This document shows positions 8,693-17,747 of a DNA stretch of 62,183 bases, piece after piece. Each line of letters opens with the position of its first letter. Position 1 is the first letter of the stretch. The position numbers and the translations under genes were made by a program. Origin of the DNA: a virus. A model generated the notes under the pieces. That model was not told where the DNA came from, did not search any database, and was given only the letters and a program-made list of their open reading frames with translations. Where the stretch lies: IMG/VR virus record IMGVR_UViG_3300021962_009965, positions 1 to 62,183 of that record, one strand, 5' to 3'.

Positions 8693-8699
8693 ATAAATA
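8693..8699 (-). promoter_or_regulatory. TATTTAT element, minus strand
   Basis: TATTTAT read on the minus strand, 14 bases before the ATG at 8678, next to an AT-rich inverted repeat (ATACTT..AAGTAT). Confidence 0.5.
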
Positions 8700-10202
8700 T
8701 CAGTTTATACGAATATTTGAGTTCAGAATTTTATTTGTGGCATTTCTTATCTCAAATAAAATTTGTTCAGATGTCACTCCATCTAAACCAACAGGTATTG
8801 GTGCTGCACCAGGAACGGGATGTACGTGTGTTATAAGGTATCTAACGATCAAATTCAATAGGTCCAATAGTTCTTCACCTCTGACGGTAGAAGATGTAAA
8901 TGGGAGGATATTTTCTTGAATTTGTTGTTGAGTGAATCCATAAATGGCATTACTCAGATCTGTTTGTTTGTTTGACTTGTGAGAAAGTAGGAAAATATCA
9001 GTTCCCCCCACCAAAACTGGAGTCGATGTTTCCTCAGTGACTTGTTTTGTTGTGATTTCTTGAAAATTAACCTTGATTGGTTTTCCTATTTGATCTTTCG
9101 TTCTAACCAAACCAAACTTATAACTTATTGGACCCAATCCAGGATTCAGTGTAATGTCATTTATAAATTTCAAAGCATTGGAGTACTCCACGGCAGAATT
9201 TGTTGACATAGTATTGTTTGAAACACCATTTTCGTCAAGAATTGTTCTGACTCTCGCATCGGGTCTATATGCGAACGGAAATTGTTCAGTAATTGTTGGA
9301 CCATTTGTGATTTTACCTGAATTTACCCCCTTTATAAAATTATTAATTTTTTCAACCGTTTGTTCGAAGGTTAAACCAAAGAATGATTCATAGTATTCTA
9401 AATTTATTGCTGAAGACAAATCTGAATCATATTGAATATTATCAGTCAAAGTAGTCGTCAGTGGTTTCAACCCATAAAGTCTAATTTGTCCTGTAAAGGC
9501 GTTTTGAGTATTTTCTAAATTCTGAATTTCCCACTCGATCAATTTTTTGGTAGCAACACTTACGTTTTCAGTACTCACACTAACTTTTTTGGGACCGTCA
9601 GTTATTTTGGTATTGAATCCCGATATCTGAATAAATGATCTTCTATCGTTGGGTATTGGAAATTTTTTTATATTTAGATCGTTTGTTTTTGCTGCTCGTA
9701 AAAGTACTGTGTCTTTTTTTACGATAACATCCGCAAATCCACGACCTAAAACGGCGTTATCACCAGGTTGGGGGAAGATTCCAAATGATTTACTATTTTT
9801 GAAACTACCATCGTTGTTTTTTAGTCTTAGAAGTCCACTTACACGATCCCCCAAACCTGTAAATTTGTTTGATTCCTGAATGTTGGAATATGGCATAGAC
9901 ATCGGGGATGCAAAAGACGCTTGAACGTAATATATGTCTTGATAAGGATATTCTATATTTTGATAGAATAGATTCACTCTTTCCTTCACTTCGGGGACTT
10001 GAGAAAAAAACTGTGGTAATAGTGGTAATGTTAAAAATGGATCTTTTTCTGTCCACGCATCTTTTGGTTGAAAATCAAAACCTTCTAATGTTGCTCTAAT
10101 ATTTTTATCGAGGGGGTATGCACGGATTCTACCAAGATTCATAGGATCTTGGTTATCTACAACTTCCGCTGGATGAATTATTTTATTACTCAAACTTCCC
10201 AT
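8700..10202 (-). CDS. Baseplate hub / central spike OB-fold protein, gp5-like
   Basis: A 500-residue protein. Residues 8-30 (IHPAEVVDNQDPMNLGRIR) match the start of the OB-fold domain of gp5/VgrG-like spike proteins, where VxDNxDPxxxGRVR is typical. Near the C-terminus LITHVHPVPGAAP has the HxHP signature seen at the end of many such phage spike proteins. No lysozyme domain (as in T4 gp5) is seen, so cell-wall degrading activity must come from elsewhere. Its first codons overlap the 74-residue gene upstream by 17 bases. Assigned to the baseplate hub; exact T4 equivalence is inferred. Confidence 0.7.
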   Translation of the reverse strand: MGSLSNKIIHPAEVVDNQDPMNLGRIRAYPLDKNIRATLEGFDFQPKDAWTEKDPFLTLPLLPQFFSQVPEVKERVNLFYQNIEYPYQDIYYVQASFASPMSMPYSNIQESNKFTGLGDRVSGLLRLKNNDGSFKNSKSFGIFPQPGDNAVLGRGFADVIVKKDTVLLRAAKTNDLNIKKFPIPNDRRSFIQISGFNTKITDGPKKVSVSTENVSVATKKLIEWEIQNLENTQNAFTGQIRLYGLKPLTTTLTDNIQYDSDLSSAINLEYYESFFGLTFEQTVEKINNFIKGVNSGKITNGPTITEQFPFAYRPDARVRTILDENGVSNNTMSTNSAVEYSNALKFINDITLNPGLGPISYKFGLVRTKDQIGKPIKVNFQEITTKQVTEETSTPVLVGGTDIFLLSHKSNKQTDLSNAIYGFTQQQIQENILPFTSSTVRGEELLDLLNLIVRYLITHVHPVPGAAPIPVGLDGVTSEQILFEIRNATNKILNSNIRIN

Positions 10203-10410
10203 TTACCCTATTTTCATATTCCATTAGGATTTTATTATATAGACCTTCAATATTATCCAAATGATTACTCAGGTCTATGATCATACTTTTAGTTTCAGCA
10301 AAATCGGATTTCAAAAAATCCATTGCTTCCGTCAAATCTTTGTTTGAGGAAGAATCAATATCTTTGATTATTGATTGGAGTTGTTCTATTGTAAATTCTC
10401 TTTGTATCAT
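10186..10410 (-). CDS. Small coiled-coil protein in baseplate operon
   Basis: A 74-residue, almost wholly helical acidic protein with heptad-like spacing (SIIKDIDSSSNKDLTEA, HLDNIEGLYNKILME). It overlaps both neighbours by a few bases (4 with the 659-residue gene, 17 with the hub gene), typical of translational coupling. Could be a baseplate chaperone or small linker; no family recognised. Confidence 0.6.
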   Translation of the reverse strand: MIQREFTIEQLQSIIKDIDSSSNKDLTEAMDFLKSDFAETKSMIIDLSNHLDNIEGLYNKILMEYENRVNGKFE

Positions 10411-12386
10411 GATGGTACTGAATCAAACCTTTCAGGCATTGTTATACCAATAGGTAACACTTTTAATGGCGGAAGTATACCCTGATTTCTACCATTTTCA
10501 GTTCTTTCTCCTTCAACCCCTTTTATTTGTGCTTGGATTGACAACATCCATAAATTTGGGCTTCCATCCGGCATAGGTCCAGTTGGTATACCCAATTTTT
10601 GCATTTCCTCAATTGTTCCAAGCATTGCTCTTGTATCGGAAAATCCCGATCTAAATTTCGTAAAATATAATGCTGTCGCCGGAGTATCATATCTTGTTCC
10701 TCTCAGAGATAGTTGTATGAGATCAACAATAGAATCCACAACACTTTTACATTGTCTATAATTAGGGATTATTTGAGTAACAATAATACCCAAAGAAAGA
10801 AGAGACTTTGTTTGTAAGAGTCTCTTTTTATTTGCCTCTTGTCTCAAATTTCTTATAATACGTTTCAGTAATTTCCTCAAATCTCTTTTGATGATTTCTG
10901 TCAAAATTTTTGTAAACTCAGCACCAATTAAGGATACCACTTGGATGTTGAACCCTTTGAAAGTTTTGATGAAACTCTCCAAATTATAAACTTTATTCAA
11001 TACAGAATTTTGAATATTTTGTTGGTCGTTTTCTAATGATTTTACCATAATCATCATAGGAAATAAGACTTTCGGACTTATAACCGCGGCATAAAGGGCT
11101 GTGATAAACTTTTCGACAATGTCTTCATCAATTGACAATCCAATATCAAATGATGGTCCCAAAGTATTGTCTTTAACACTTTGTATTGCTTCATTGAGTA
11201 TTCGTGTATTTTCAGCAACATTATCATCATCAACAAATAAAATCTGACTTAATGTGTTTTGAACTTCATTACTATTATATGGTTGTTTTATCGTGGTACA
11301 ATCTTCATATTCAAAAACCCCTAACTTTATATTTGAGATTTCTGATTCGATTTGTCTCAAATCAACGTCTGTAAGTTCAAAGAAAGATTCGTCAATTCCG
11401 TCTAAAGGTGCTACTTTTGCAATTCCACTAACATCAATCTCCTCTCTTGAATCAAAACACAGTCCCAAAATTCTGGCGAGTAATTTTTCAAAATATCCTT
11501 GGTCGGCAATAGACTCAACCCCAGCATTTAACTGAATTGACATGTGTCCAAATAAAAATTGAAACAATTGTATATAAATATTTTTGGTATCAACTATCCT
11601 AATAGTCTTCAAATAGTCGGTAATAAATTGACCAACTAAATTTTGACTTTGTGTTAGAGTACCATCTGTCCTGTTCTTCAGTGATACTTTATAAAAGTTT
11701 CCTGTGTTTCCTGCACCATCTTGTGTGACGTATTCGAAATCAAATAAGGCTTGTTTGGATTTACCGAGATAATTTTGACCGTATTGACTTTGGAAAGATA
11801 CACCTGAATTTTGGGTTCTTTCGTACAGTTCTTTATTCATTGAAAATGGGTCGCTCTGAATTGAAATTGCAGGAGATTCATATAAAAACGAAGTAATTGG
11901 ATTTTTGGGAGATTCTTTCAATAACCCAAATAAATCTATAGATTCAACTGGTATGTAAATTCCTGATGCATTATTTAGGACTGCAGTGTCGTAAGTTTGT
12001 TCTTGAGAACAACCAAGCTCTTTGAGCATTTGGTCGGCAATGATCTGAGGGATTTTACTTTTTACTTCATTCAGTGCTTCAGAAAACGAGTCTTTTACAA
12101 AATTCACCATACTCGTGGTGGTGTCTCCTGATCTGATTTCATTAGAAATCAATTTGGAAACCTTCATTAATTTCTTGATTTGACTACTCGGTTGACGTTG
12201 GTATCTTTTTTTCTGTTGGGATAAATTCGTTTCAGGGGTTATGGTACCAATCGAACTATCTTCCATTGAAGATTGTTGTTGATTTGTCAGAAACGGTACG
12301 GCAGAACTTATCTCATTGTAAGTATCAATTGCTTTGAGTTGTTGGGTAAGTGAATCATATGCGTCATTGAGGTCAATCGTAGCCAT
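10407..12386 (-). CDS. Large baseplate-region structural protein
   Basis: A 659-residue protein, helix-rich, with a basic stretch at residues 60-80 and a basic helical segment around 490-530 (KRDLRKLLKRIIRNLRQEA). No signal peptide or enzyme motif. It ends with LPPLKVLPIGITMPERFDS. Position between the sigma-factor pair and the gp5-like hub, in the same operon, supports a baseplate wedge or hub component; the assignment rests on context only. Confidence 0.6.
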   Translation of the reverse strand: MATIDLNDAYDSLTQQLKAIDTYNEISSAVPFLTNQQQSSMEDSSIGTITPETNLSQQKKRYQRQPSSQIKKLMKVSKLISNEIRSGDTTTSMVNFVKDSFSEALNEVKSKIPQIIADQMLKELGCSQEQTYDTAVLNNASGIYIPVESIDLFGLLKESPKNPITSFLYESPAISIQSDPFSMNKELYERTQNSGVSFQSQYGQNYLGKSKQALFDFEYVTQDGAGNTGNFYKVSLKNRTDGTLTQSQNLVGQFITDYLKTIRIVDTKNIYIQLFQFLFGHMSIQLNAGVESIADQGYFEKLLARILGLCFDSREEIDVSGIAKVAPLDGIDESFFELTDVDLRQIESEISNIKLGVFEYEDCTTIKQPYNSNEVQNTLSQILFVDDDNVAENTRILNEAIQSVKDNTLGPSFDIGLSIDEDIVEKFITALYAAVISPKVLFPMMIMVKSLENDQQNIQNSVLNKVYNLESFIKTFKGFNIQVVSLIGAEFTKILTEIIKRDLRKLLKRIIRNLRQEANKKRLLQTKSLLSLGIIVTQIIPNYRQCKSVVDSIVDLIQLSLRGTRYDTPATALYFTKFRSGFSDTRAMLGTIEEMQKLGIPTGPMPDGSPNLWMLSIQAQIKGVEGERTENGRNQGILPPLKVLPIGITMPERFDSVPS

Positions 12387-12390
12387 CTCA

Positions 12391-12759
12391 TTACATTTTG
12401 TACTTATTATCTGATTCTACACCTTGGATATCTTTTTGAATTAATGATTGTAACATTTCATCATCAATATCCGTAAGATTCATATTATCCTCACTAACTT
12501 GGGATTTTTCCCATATTGATGATTGAAGTTTAGCTAAAGTTAATTTTTTTTCAACAACGTCATTTATTACTTTTTGTTGTTTTTCTAAAACAGGACCAAT
12601 CAAGGTCATATCTTGTGGATCTTTCAGAAGTGCCAACATTTTGTTTTGTACACGAATTGCTGTAGATCTCTGTTCAACTAACTCGTTATAGATTTCTTGT
12701 AACAAAGATAGTATAGATTCTTTTGTAAGTACAATTTCTTTTTTCTTAGGTCTAGACAT
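12391..12759 (-). CDS. Hypothetical helical protein next to the late sigma gene
   Basis: A 122-residue helical protein beginning MSRPKKKEIVLTKES. An in-frame ATG 30 bases further upstream exists, but it lies before the TATTTAT element at 12764-12770 and gives an unlikely N-terminus, so 12759 is preferred. The middle (LEKQQKVINDVVEKKLTLAKLQ) looks like a coiled coil. It lies between the sigma factor and the 659-residue structural protein; it could belong to the virion or assist late transcription. Function unknown. Confidence 0.6.
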   Translation of the reverse strand: MSRPKKKEIVLTKESILSLLQEIYNELVEQRSTAIRVQNKMLALLKDPQDMTLIGPVLEKQQKVINDVVEKKLTLAKLQSSIWEKSQVSEDNMNLTDIDDEMLQSLIQKDIQGVESDNKYKM

Positions 12760-12763
12760 ATCT

Positions 12764-12770
12764 ATAAATA
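12764..12770 (-). promoter_or_regulatory. TATTTAT element, minus strand, 4 bases from ATG
   Basis: Sense reading CTATTTATAGATATG: the element is separated from the chosen start codon (12759) by only 4 bases, which would give a leaderless or near-leaderless message. Confidence 0.5.
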
Positions 12771-12785
12771 GTTTGGTATGAAAAA

Positions 12786-13526
12786 TCAATCACTCATGGC
12801 ATTCACAAGGGTGTAATACAATTTTTTGTACTTTTTCATGGCACTTCTTATCTCTTTTGTGGATAAGTTTGTCATTTCCCTTATTGATAACAAAATGATA
12901 TTTTTGTTAAATTTATTATTATCAGTACCCATGAAAATTGTTTTGTAATTTTCAAATAATTCAATTAGAGCAATACCCAATTTTTTTTCATTTGCATTGA
13001 GATTTTCAGACTCTAAAGTTTGTTTAAGTTGTAGGATGAATTGTATTATTACAGCGTCAGCATCTGTTTTTTCATGCTCGATATAATAAATCATATCAGG
13101 TCTTAACTCCAATTGAGTTGAGATATCTTCGTATGAAATTTTTCTGTTAGTTTCTTTTTGGTCTTTTATAATTTGACCCATAAGATAGTTTTTACAGATT
13201 GTACCGAAATATGAATATGCCTTTTTATTTTTATCTGGCTTAAATTTATCCACTTTAGTCATTAGAAAAGAGTGGGTATCTGTATGTATATCTGTAAAAT
13301 CCATGTCCTTTCTATATAATTTATATCTTCTTATAATCGAAGATATCATTTTATCTAAAGGTGCTCGTAGAAATTCGTTATATATTTTATTTTTTTCTTC
13401 ATATGTAGATGCCAACAGGTAAGCCCTAACAGCATTTTCCTCTACAACATCAAAATAATTAGTTTGTGTTGGTTTACGACCCCTTTTTTGAGTTGTAGAA
13501 GTAGTTGTTGTTGAAGAAAAAGACAT
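12786..13526 (-). CDS. gp55: Late-transcription sigma factor, gp55-like
   Basis: A 246-residue sigma-70-type protein. Residues 60-125 match sigma region 2: a helix pair IIRRYKLYRKDMDFTDIH followed by KPDKNKKAYSYFGTICKN and YLMGQII, the AYSYF part being typical of phage late sigma factors. The C-terminal half is helical (SIREMTNLSTKEIRSAMKK) and could act like a small region 4. In T4, gp55 directs host RNA polymerase to late promoters together with the sliding clamp. The N-terminus is a Ser/Thr run with a basic AT-hook-like RGRKPT. It begins at the stop of the GT2 gene upstream. Confidence 0.75.
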   Translation of the reverse strand: MSFSSTTTTSTTQKRGRKPTQTNYFDVVEENAVRAYLLASTYEEKNKIYNEFLRAPLDKMISSIIRRYKLYRKDMDFTDIHTDTHSFLMTKVDKFKPDKNKKAYSYFGTICKNYLMGQIIKDQKETNRKISYEDISTQLELRPDMIYYIEHEKTDADAVIIQFILQLKQTLESENLNANEKKLGIALIELFENYKTIFMGTDNNKFNKNIILLSIREMTNLSTKEIRSAMKKYKKLYYTLVNAMSD

Positions 13527-14332
13527 TAAACATTCTCAACTTCATATTTTATATTTCTGTCCTCAGTGAAAAAATATTCTTTTTTTGCCGTAGAAATCCA
13601 AAACTTTACTTCTTTTTCAGTCATAATGTCACTTCCATTTTTATAATTCCAAAAAATGGATCCTTCACGTAATGTTGTATGTTTGTAACCAAGTTTTGGA
13701 ATGGTCATCAATCGTAAAGAATTGTATGACATTCTCAAAAGGAATTCATAAACAAAAGTCAGTTTCATTGAGGGTTTGAATGAACCAAAATCGGAAAGTT
13801 TTTCTCGTTTGATGACCATTCCTGACGTTTGAAAGTTCTGATAATTCAAGAGGGTTTCATTAGTTAAAAATCCCATTTCTTGAGTAAAATTCGCAGCAAA
13901 GGTTGCCTCATTTGTAAATCCAATGAAAACACCTTTTTCATCGACATCAACTACTATTGGTAGAAATGCGTCGACTTCAGGATATACCGAAATATACTTT
14001 TGAACATTTTCGAACCAAATGTTGGCATATTCATCGTCAAATTCGAAGAAACTTACCCAGTCAGAATTCGCAGATTCAACACCCAAATTTATTTGACTTT
14101 GGAAATTTGCATCACCACTGAACTCCACTAGTTTGACAGTCAAATCTCCGAAATCGTAGTTTTGTAGTTTATTAACTAATGTTTCTTCCAACGTATGTAC
14201 AATAACCAACTCAGAAAATTGAACTTTCTGATTTTTAAGGGATAAAATTGCACGATCAAAATATTCATCAAAATCTCGTGTTATTGATGATTTAATAGGA
14301 AGAATTACTGATAAATTTAAAATGTTTTCCAT
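13526..14332 (-). CDS. Glycosyltransferase, GT2-like (GT-A)
   Basis: A 268-residue protein with a GT-A fold N-terminus (LSVILPIKSSI) and a DXD-like acidic site in SFFEFDDEY (residues 94-102). Family 2 enzymes move a sugar from a nucleotide donor with inversion. The order strand, helix, acidic motif agrees with GT2, and the C-terminal half contains the usual acceptor region. It shares one base with the sigma gene and follows a GT-B gene by 3 bases, so it is part of the sugar operon. Substrate unknown. Confidence 0.72.
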   Translation of the reverse strand: MENILNLSVILPIKSSITRDFDEYFDRAILSLKNQKVQFSELVIVHTLEETLVNKLQNYDFGDLTVKLVEFSGDANFQSQINLGVESANSDWVSFFEFDDEYANIWFENVQKYISVYPEVDAFLPIVVDVDEKGVFIGFTNEATFAANFTQEMGFLTNETLLNYQNFQTSGMVIKREKLSDFGSFKPSMKLTFVYEFLLRMSYNSLRLMTIPKLGYKHTTLREGSIFWNYKNGSDIMTEKEVKFWISTAKKEYFFTEDRNIKYEVENV

Positions 14333-14335
14333 ATC

Positions 14336-15388
14336 TTATACAGTTTCAGGATTCAATTGAGCTTCAAAAGCTTCTTTACGTTTATTCGAAAAATCTGAGA
14401 ATAGGTTTACAACTTCAGAAGTAAATTTTTCTCTATCGATATATTTTTTTGATGTAGTTTCAGATTCGGTGTATATTTCCTTCAAAATATTATCTTCGAG
14501 CCAAGTTTGAATTAAGTCGGCAATAATATCTACCATCATAATTTGGTTATCAACCCAAATACCGTTTTTGTCTTCTAACCACTCAGGTTTCAAGTTTGGT
14601 TTCAAACCAAGAACAGGAATTCCTACTCTCATACATTCTAGTGGGAACGTACCAAAACCAGATGTGGGGTCGATCCAAACACCCAAGAAAGAATCCTGAA
14701 GTGCATTTGCAAATTCATCCATTGATACTCCACGTAAATCTCTAAAAGTAAAAAATCTATATTGAGGGTATTTTAGATAGAATTGTTTGATTAGGTTAAT
14801 ACCATCTCTTTGGTCTCTAGTATGAACAGCAATAATTGGTTTAGGAGGAAACTTTTGTTTTTCAAACTTTTCAGAAATTACTGGTTGAATAACATCAACT
14901 GTAACTCTTTTCATAAGTTTTTCGATTTGATTTTTTTGACTTTCTGAGGTTGTAATACATTTATAGATACCCAATTGTGCCCATGAATTTCCAGGTGTTA
15001 GGGTTTCCAACATATGGTCGTATGCTTGAGTAATTACAATTTTTCCACAAGGTAGATTATTGATTTGCTCCATTACAAATCCGAAAATTTCAGGGATTAC
15101 CATGATGTCCTCGGGAGCAATTTCCAAGTTAGTTCCTTCGATGGATTGGTGTGGTAGTAAATCAAATTTAGAATCACTCCATGACCCGATTTTTGTGTAA
15201 TCAGGTTTTTCATGTAACATGATTACATTATAACCTTCGGAAGACAGGGTATTAGCCATGTCATAAATGTAGACCAAGGACGCTTTTGCATTGCCTTTAG
15301 TATCTTGAACAAAAAAGTAAATTTTATTTTTCTTGTTCTCGATATTATCAATAGATCTTAAAATTTTTTCTTTTAATTCTGTTTCCAT
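14336..15388 (-). CDS. Glycosyltransferase, GT-B / GT4-like
   Basis: A 350-residue protein. The C-terminal half has the GT-B donor-site pattern: a strand-helix region (IAVHTRDQRDGINLIKQF) and then SGFGTFPLECMRVGIPVLG, equivalent to the EGFGLPxxEAMAxGxPV motif of GT4 enzymes with the Glu retained. The N-terminal domain (KIYFFVQDTKGNAKASLVY) is the acceptor domain. Likely a retaining sugar transferase. Part of the tightly packed sugar operon. Confidence 0.75.
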   Translation of the reverse strand: METELKEKILRSIDNIENKKNKIYFFVQDTKGNAKASLVYIYDMANTLSSEGYNVIMLHEKPDYTKIGSWSDSKFDLLPHQSIEGTNLEIAPEDIMVIPEIFGFVMEQINNLPCGKIVITQAYDHMLETLTPGNSWAQLGIYKCITTSESQKNQIEKLMKRVTVDVIQPVISEKFEKQKFPPKPIIAVHTRDQRDGINLIKQFYLKYPQYRFFTFRDLRGVSMDEFANALQDSFLGVWIDPTSGFGTFPLECMRVGIPVLGLKPNLKPEWLEDKNGIWVDNQIMMVDIIADLIQTWLEDNILKEIYTESETTSKKYIDREKFTSEVVNLFSDFSNKRKEAFEAQLNPETV

Positions 15389-15391
15389 TTT

Positions 15392-15658
15392 TTATAGTTT
15401 TTCAAGTAATTTATATCTCAATAATGTATTCCATGCTAATTTGAATGGAATGTTCAATTTTTCGGCACCACGACTAGATAACTTGTCATCCACGTCCTCA
15501 GTTTCTGAAAAAATTACATCAATCATAATCTTAATCATCTCATATTTTATAATTGAAATATGTTGATTTTCACTGTCACCAGACTGATTAGGCAGGTTGA
15601 CAAATTTATCAATATTATTCAAATTTAAGTGGTAATTTTCTCCAAATACTTCTATCAT
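15392..15658 (-). CDS. Hypothetical small protein in sugar operon
   Basis: An 88-residue protein with an N-terminal part rich in Asn/Asp and a helical C-terminus (GAEKLNIPFKLAWNTLLRY). No family recognised. It overlaps the upstream HAD-like gene by 4 bases and precedes the GT-B gene by 3, so its translation is coupled to both. Confidence 0.6.
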   Translation of the reverse strand: MIEVFGENYHLNLNNIDKFVNLPNQSGDSENQHISIIKYEMIKIMIDVIFSETEDVDDKLSSRGAEKLNIPFKLAWNTLLRYKLLEKL

Positions 15659-16251
15659 GATTTAATAATTTTTTTCAAAGTTGATTCTAAATCTTTCAAA
15701 TTGGTTATTGTATAATTTACGTTAATATTTAAATTATAAGTTCTTTCGTATTTTATTGTAGGTTTCATATCAACATTATCAAGTAAGTTTGGAGAAGATG
15801 CAATTAAAACGTCAAACTCACTCCAAATTTTTTCGATATTTTTTTTATTGAAAAAAACAACTTTGTCTACATCACAACCGAATTTTGAAATGAAAAAAAG
15901 TGTTGCGGGTTTTGTTTTACCAATTTGTTCTGAAATAAAAACCCATTCAATTTCATTTTGAAATTTGATCTGAAGATCTTGTAAATCCATAAATGTAGAA
16001 AGTTCCGTTGATGGAGAATGACCAAAAATTTCCATAGCGAATTCTTCATAGACAAATGTGAAAAATTCTTCATCTGTTTTGAACATGAAATGTTCATCAA
16101 AATTTTTAGTAGAATATGGTTTTTTTATCTCAAACTTAAAATCATCATCAACTAACTCTAACTCATCTATCAAAAATTTTTGATAAATTTGTTCAAGTTT
16201 AGTATAAGTGTCCCTGAGTACACCATCAATTTCTATTGCGACTCTAATCAT
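15655..16251 (-). CDS. HAD-like protein with altered nucleophile
   Basis: A 198-residue protein whose start (RVAIEIDGVLRDT) has the form of HAD motif I, DxDGxxxxT, but the first Asp, normally the nucleophile, is Glu. Later parts (EWVFISEQIGKTKPATLFF, then FFNKKNIEKIW and FDVLIASSPNLL) correspond to motifs II-IV with a plausible Lys. Glu cannot readily form the usual aspartyl-phosphate, so the protein may have lost catalysis and act by binding. It lies directly after phoH with a 4-base overlap. Confidence 0.6.
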   Translation of the reverse strand: MIRVAIEIDGVLRDTYTKLEQIYQKFLIDELELVDDDFKFEIKKPYSTKNFDEHFMFKTDEEFFTFVYEEFAMEIFGHSPSTELSTFMDLQDLQIKFQNEIEWVFISEQIGKTKPATLFFISKFGCDVDKVVFFNKKNIEKIWSEFDVLIASSPNLLDNVDMKPTIKYERTYNLNINVNYTITNLKDLESTLKKIIKS

Positions 16252-16979
16252 TCGTCGTATTTTTCTAATATTTTACTTATGAGAGGATTTCGAACAATAT
16301 CACCATCCTCGAATGAAAAAATACCAATCCTATCTACTTTTGTAAACTTTTCAATGGCGTCCCACAAACCAGAATGTCTTTTGTCTTTATATCGATCTGT
16401 TTGTTCCAAATCGCCCGAAATAAAAAATTTGCTGTTGAATCCAATACGAGTGAGTAAGAGTTTCATTTGTTTTGGAGAACAATTTTGGGCCTCTTCAAAT
16501 ATCAAAATTGAATTATCGATATTCATACCTCTCATATACGCTAACGCAAATACTTCTATGGCCTCAATTTCTTTCAGTAATTCTCTTTTTTCCTTACCAA
16601 TGATTTTGTTCAGGAGATAGTAAGATGGAAAAATATAAGGATCTAATTTTTCTTCCACATTACCTGGAAGTGAACCCAATTTTTCTTCCGCCTCCACAGC
16701 TGGTCTCACAATGATAATTTTTTCATATGGTGTGGTTGGATCTGATAGAAGATCAACAGCCGCCTTCATTGCGACATAAGACTTTCCAACACCTGCCGGT
16801 CCTGAACAAATTGTTATTTCATTATTTGTGAGTTCTTGATAATATTTTTTTTGATTTTCACTGAGGAATTTTTCCCTTGTTTTGTTTGGTAAAATTTGAT
16901 TTATGATATTCTTCTTGGATATATTTCTCTGACTGGCACTTTCTGTGATACCAGACACTCTAGGTGATTTCCTCGGCAT
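16248..16979 (-). CDS. phoH: PhoH-like ATPase
   Basis: A 243-residue P-loop protein of the PhoH family. Walker A is SGPAGVGKSYVA (around residues 59-70), Walker B lies in SILIFEEAQN, and the sensor-type segment FISGDLEQTDRY is typical for PhoH. The ATPase resembles the N-terminal half of RNA helicases; its role in phages is unsettled (phosphate response, RNA metabolism). Full length for the phage type. It is embedded in the sugar operon, 6 bases after the kinase gene. Confidence 0.9.
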   Translation of the reverse strand: MPRKSPRVSGITESASQRNISKKNIINQILPNKTREKFLSENQKKYYQELTNNEITICSGPAGVGKSYVAMKAAVDLLSDPTTPYEKIIIVRPAVEAEEKLGSLPGNVEEKLDPYIFPSYYLLNKIIGKEKRELLKEIEAIEVFALAYMRGMNIDNSILIFEEAQNCSPKQMKLLLTRIGFNSKFFISGDLEQTDRYKDKRHSGLWDAIEKFTKVDRIGIFSFEDGDIVRNPLISKILEKYDE

Positions 16980-16985
16980 TTTATA

Positions 16986-17747
16986 TTATTTAGGTGTTGA
17001 TACTCCTTTCTTAGACACCACAATTGAAGACATTTCATTGGCGAAAGTTAGGGATTGTTCTATATTTTTAGTTTCCAAATATTTGATACTAAATGATGCT
17101 ACAAATGTATCTCCAGCACCCGATACGTCTATGGTCTCTTGTGGTTTGGGTGAAGGGTATATCACACCATTATATTGACATCCTTTGGACCCTAATGTTA
17201 CAATGAACTTTTCGGGAAATTTTTCAACCAAAGATTTGTTATTTTGGAATTCAAATTCATTTAGTTTTATAAAAGTAATATCAGATATTGTATCCTCGTT
17301 TAATTTCTTTTTGGTGTCCAAGATTGTCAACTTATTCATGGTTGACAGTTTCTTTATCATCTCATGTGAAAGAAAACCTTTGTCATAATCACTTAGGATT
17401 ATCATATCGGACTCATTGATTGTCTCAATTTTTCTTGGAGTCAAGAATACAAATGGTGTGAGGATTTGTGGATTAGTTTCTCCGTAATCTACTCTAACTA
17501 ACATTTGATTACTTTTCTCTTCTACAAACCGTGTCTTAGTAATTTGTTGTTCTTGGTGCCAATGTACAATGTCGGCATCGGGATTTAAGGATTGTAAGTT
17601 GGCAACAACGTTACCCGCCATACCAGGGTTTGTAACCTCACGGGTTGGATTTAATACAGGGACAGGTGCCTCAGGACAGATTCTAGTGACGTTCCCGTAA
17701 ACGAATACGTCTTGACCTAACTCACCGATTACTAATATTTTTGTCAT
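16986..17747 (-). CDS. PfkB-type sugar kinase, HldE/RfaE domain I-like
   Basis: A 253-residue ribokinase-family protein resembling the D-glycero-D-manno-heptose 7-phosphate kinase half of HldE. Visible are ICPEAPVPVL (heptose kinase signature), PGMAGNVVANLQ, SDYDKGFL and the catalytic loop DVSGAGDTF with its Asp base. It is somewhat shorter than the domain in HldE (about 310 residues). It overlaps the cytidylyltransferase gene by 26 bases, so the two HldE activities are encoded as separate, coupled genes. Expected to phosphorylate a seven-carbon sugar phosphate at C1. Confidence 0.78.
   Translation of the reverse strand: MTKILVIGELGQDVFVYGNVTRICPEAPVPVLNPTREVTNPGMAGNVVANLQSLNPDADIVHWHQEQQITKTRFVEEKSNQMLVRVDYGETNPQILTPFVFLTPRKIETINESDMIILSDYDKGFLSHEMIKKLSTMNKLTILDTKKKLNEDTISDITFIKLNEFEFQNNKSLVEKFPEKFIVTLGSKGCQYNGVIYPSPKPQETIDVSGAGDTFVASFSIKYLETKNIEQSLTFANEMSSIVVSKKGVSTPK

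Noticed and set aside
8545-8919. Plus-strand open frame of 124 codons
   Set aside because: Lies across the junction of two strong minus-strand genes and has no family features.
12760-12789. Upstream ATG for the protein at 12391-12759
   Set aside because: The extension would be encoded across the TATTTAT element and gives an unlikely N-terminus; the MSRPKKKE start is preferred.
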